DNA of 64,000 nt, from assembly GCF_013204885.1 (NCBI RefSeq), contig NZ_JABMKX010000013.1:179297-243296 (forward strand), written 5' to 3'. This DNA is from Paenibacillus tritici. Its GTDB lineage: Bacteria; Bacillota; Bacilli; Paenibacillales; Paenibacillaceae. A program made the translations under genes and the position numbers. Below, in pieces: positions 62,474 to 64,000 of this stretch. The number at the start of each line of letters is the position of its first letter. The stretch's first letter is position 1. The notes beneath the pieces were generated by a model. That model made no database searches, was not told the DNA's origin, and worked only from the letters and a program-made list of their open reading frames with translations.

Positions 62474-63376
62474 ATGAATGTGCAGCAGTTAAAGGTGTTT
62501 GTCGAGGTCATGCGCAGGGGGACTCTGCAGGAAGCGGCTGATCAGCTCGGGCTGACGCAGCCTACCGTCAGTTTTCATCTGCGGAAGCTTGAGGAGAGTC
62601 TAGGAACACAGTTGTTCCGGAAGCAGTCCCGCAAGCTGATCCGTACCGAAGCGGCAGACGAGCTGCTGCCTTATGCACGCCGTGTAGTTTCACTGATGGA
62701 AGAGGCCGCTGACCGGATGCAGGCAAGGGCAGCGCAGGGTCACAACAAATTGAAGCTGGGCGCCAGCTATACACCGGCCACTTATTTCATGCCCCCGTTC
62801 CTGGCGGAGTACAAGCAGGCGCACCCGGAGACTGCATTGCTGCTGACCGTAAAAAAAGCGGAGACCATCCTCTCCCTTCTGCGGCAGCATGAAATTGATG
62901 CCGCAATCGTCTCCCTGCCGAATGAGCCCGAAAAGGGACTGCAGATCGTGCCGCTCATCGAAGACGAGCTGCAGCTTGTCCTGAATCCGGGGCATCCTCT
63001 GGCATCCGCAGAAACGCTTAGCGTGGATCAGCTTGAGCATGAAATTTTCCTGCTGCATGAACAAGGCTCTACCTCGCGGCAGCTCGCTGAGGAATGGGCA
63101 GCCTACATCGGACTGCAGTTCCATTCCGTGATGGAGCTTGGAGCCATTGAGACGATTAAGGAGACGCTGAAATTCAATTCGGGCATCGGTGTACTCCCGC
63201 TGCGCAGTGTGCTCAAAGAGACCGCTGCCGGGGAGTTAATCCGGCGCCCTCTGCCCGGAGCAGGCTATACCAACCGGAGGCATATCTGCCTAGCTTACCG
63301 GGATGAGCCAATCTATGCCGCACACATCCGCAGCTTCGTGGACTTCATCCGTACCGCTGGCGGGAGGGGGGATTAG
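62474..63376 (+). CDS. LysR-family transcriptional regulator
   Basis: A 300-residue regulator with the winged helix at the N-terminus (MNVQQLKVFVEVMRRGTLQE, AADQLGLTQPTVSFHLRKLE) and a substrate-binding effector domain from about residue 88 (KLKLGASYTPATYFMPPFL). GGGGAG lies 9 bases before ATG 62474; the frame is open to 62414. It is divergent from the ABC operon across 170 bases and is its most likely regulator. The stop codon lies in a G-rich tract. Confidence 0.9.
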   Translation: MNVQQLKVFVEVMRRGTLQEAADQLGLTQPTVSFHLRKLEESLGTQLFRKQSRKLIRTEAADELLPYARRVVSLMEEAADRMQARAAQGHNKLKLGASYTPATYFMPPFLAEYKQAHPETALLLTVKKAETILSLLRQHEIDAAIVSLPNEPEKGLQIVPLIEDELQLVLNPGHPLASAETLSVDQLEHEIFLLHEQGSTSRQLAEEWAAYIGLQFHSVMELGAIETIKETLKFNSGIGVLPLRSVLKETAAGELIRRPLPGAGYTNRRHICLAYRDEPIYAAHIRSFVDFIRTAGGRGD

Positions 63377-63475
63377 GGGATGGGGATGGGGATGGGAATG
63401 AGGATGAGGACGGGAATGAGAGAGGTAGAATCTGGGAGAGAGTGAGGGAGGGAGTGAGGGAGGGAGTGGTTGGAA
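63362..63475. repeat. G-rich low-complexity tract with G-quadruplex potential
   Basis: It overlaps the last codons of the LysR gene. Runs of GGGG separated by AT or ATTA occur at 63365-63405, followed by degenerate GGGA/GAGGAT and GGGAGTGA repeats. The + strand meets the four-G-run criterion for a quadruplex. No gene. Confidence 0.6.
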
Positions 63476-63634
63476 TGTGGGGATGGACTTGAATGCAGGG
63501 GTAGATATGAGTTCGGGGGCAGGGACAGTTCGGCGATGCTACGATAGGTTGGGAGGGGCCTCTACTCTACTCTTTTATTCAAATATTTCCGCCTACTGCT
63601 TCCTGACTACCGCCTACCCCCGGCTGATTCAATG

Positions 63635-63882
63635 GGATTTATACCTCTCATTCCTGTCTACCGTCTGCTTCTGGCGGATTCTGAGGGATTTATACCTCTC
63701 ATTCCTGCCTACCGTCCGCTTCTGGCGGATTCAAATGGATTTATACCTCTCATTCCCGCCTACCGCCCACTTCTGGCGGATTCTGAGGGATTTATACCTC
63801 TCATTCCTGTCTACCGCCCACTCCCGGCGGATTCTGAGGGATTTATACCTTTCATTCCTGCCTACCGTCCGCTTCTGGCGGT
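63635..63882. repeat. 51-bp tandem repeats, about 4.9 copies
   Basis: Units start at 63635, 63686, 63737, 63788 and 63839, exactly 51 bases apart, each beginning GGATTTATACC. A degenerate partial unit precedes them at about 63590-63634. Each unit contains CCGYCYRCTTCTGGCGG or a close variant, which can form a CCGCC/GGCGG hairpin. The length is a multiple of three, so a false open reading frame runs through. No spacers, so this is not CRISPR. Confidence 0.85.
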
Positions 63883-63948
63883 AGCGTCAAGAAGTTTGTG
63901 TAAGAGAGTAGAAGTACCTCCCCGGGTTACGGGTTGGGGGTGTAGGTG

Positions 63949-63983
63949 TTTCTGGGGGGAGGGGGAACCCCGACCCCCAGAAA
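63949..63983. repeat. Inverted repeat near the right edge
   Basis: GTTTCTGGGG (from 63949) pairs with CCCCAGAAAC, with further G-run to C-run pairing inside. No T-run follows on either strand. It may end a gene outside the window. Confidence 0.45.
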
Positions 63984-64000
63984 CTGGATTCATCCGCTAT

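Noticed and set aside
63635..63882. Possible CRISPR array
   Set aside because: The units are contiguous, with no unique spacers, and no cas gene is in the window.
63477..63884. Open reading frame of 135 codons with repeated LYLSF-type segments
   Set aside because: It runs through the 51-bp tandem repeats, whose length is a multiple of three. It has no ribosome binding site and no recognisable product outside the repeat.

Overview
The window looks like the chromosome of a Paenibacillus or a close relative. The pointers are a class II GalT in a galK-galE-galT operon, YesM/YesN-type two-component sugar regulators, a large S-layer-anchored GH10 xylanase, CcpA-type cre sequences, and an alaS-ireB-ruvX-DUF1292-mltG-U32-U32 block with the gene order of the Bacillus subtilis alaS-yrzL-yrrK-yrzB-yrrL-yrrN-yrrO region. 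No rRNA, tRNA, CRISPR array or classical insertion sequence is visible.

Layout. 1-0.8 kb: 5' part of an iron alcohol dehydrogenase. 0.9-5.8 kb: Leloir galactose operon with a divergent AraC-type regulator. 5.9-12.6 kb: housekeeping genes (aldo/keto reductase, sirtuin, HAD phosphatase, alpha/beta hydrolase, membrane acyltransferase, ilvD). 12.7-23.3 kb: a sugar utilisation locus with a GH3 glycosidase, YesN/YesM, a CUT1-type ABC importer and a GH130 phosphorylase. 23.4-27.3 kb: four overlapping genes (amidohydrolase, DgaE-type ammonia-lyase, DgaF-type aldolase, PfkB kinase) that could take an N-acylated amino-sugar acid to pyruvate and glyceraldehyde 3-phosphate. 27.5-36 kb: envelope and signalling genes (polysaccharide deacetylase, AI-2E-family transporter, class B PBP, LacI regulator, methyl-accepting chemotaxis protein with a SigD-like promoter and a cre). 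36.4-44.8 kb: the alaS block, with a T-box leader before alaS. 49.9-63.4 kb: an oxidoreductase, the xylanase, a MATE pump, a PPP-type phosphatase and a ferric-iron-type ABC transporter with a divergent LysR regulator. 63.4-64 kb: non-coding sequence with a G-rich tract and 51-bp tandem repeats.

The most unusual part is an AT-rich island at about 44.87-49.56 kb. A tyrosine recombinase gene is followed directly by a 31-bp site with two 12-bp inverted arms and a 7-bp spacer. A second copy, identical at 30 of 31 positions and in inverted orientation, lies 3.4 kb away. Between them sit two convergent genes, a D-Ala-D-Ala-ligase-like ATP-grasp enzyme and a STAND-like ATPase with a degenerate P-loop. 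Each starts right at one site and takes its ribosome binding site from it. This is the layout expected of a recombinase-controlled inversion switch that exchanges which gene follows the recombinase; whether it inverts cannot be told from one sequence.

The window also carries three copies (15.06, 33.49 and 37.78 kb) of a roughly 200-240-bp structured intergenic repeat whose stems are conserved by compensatory change.
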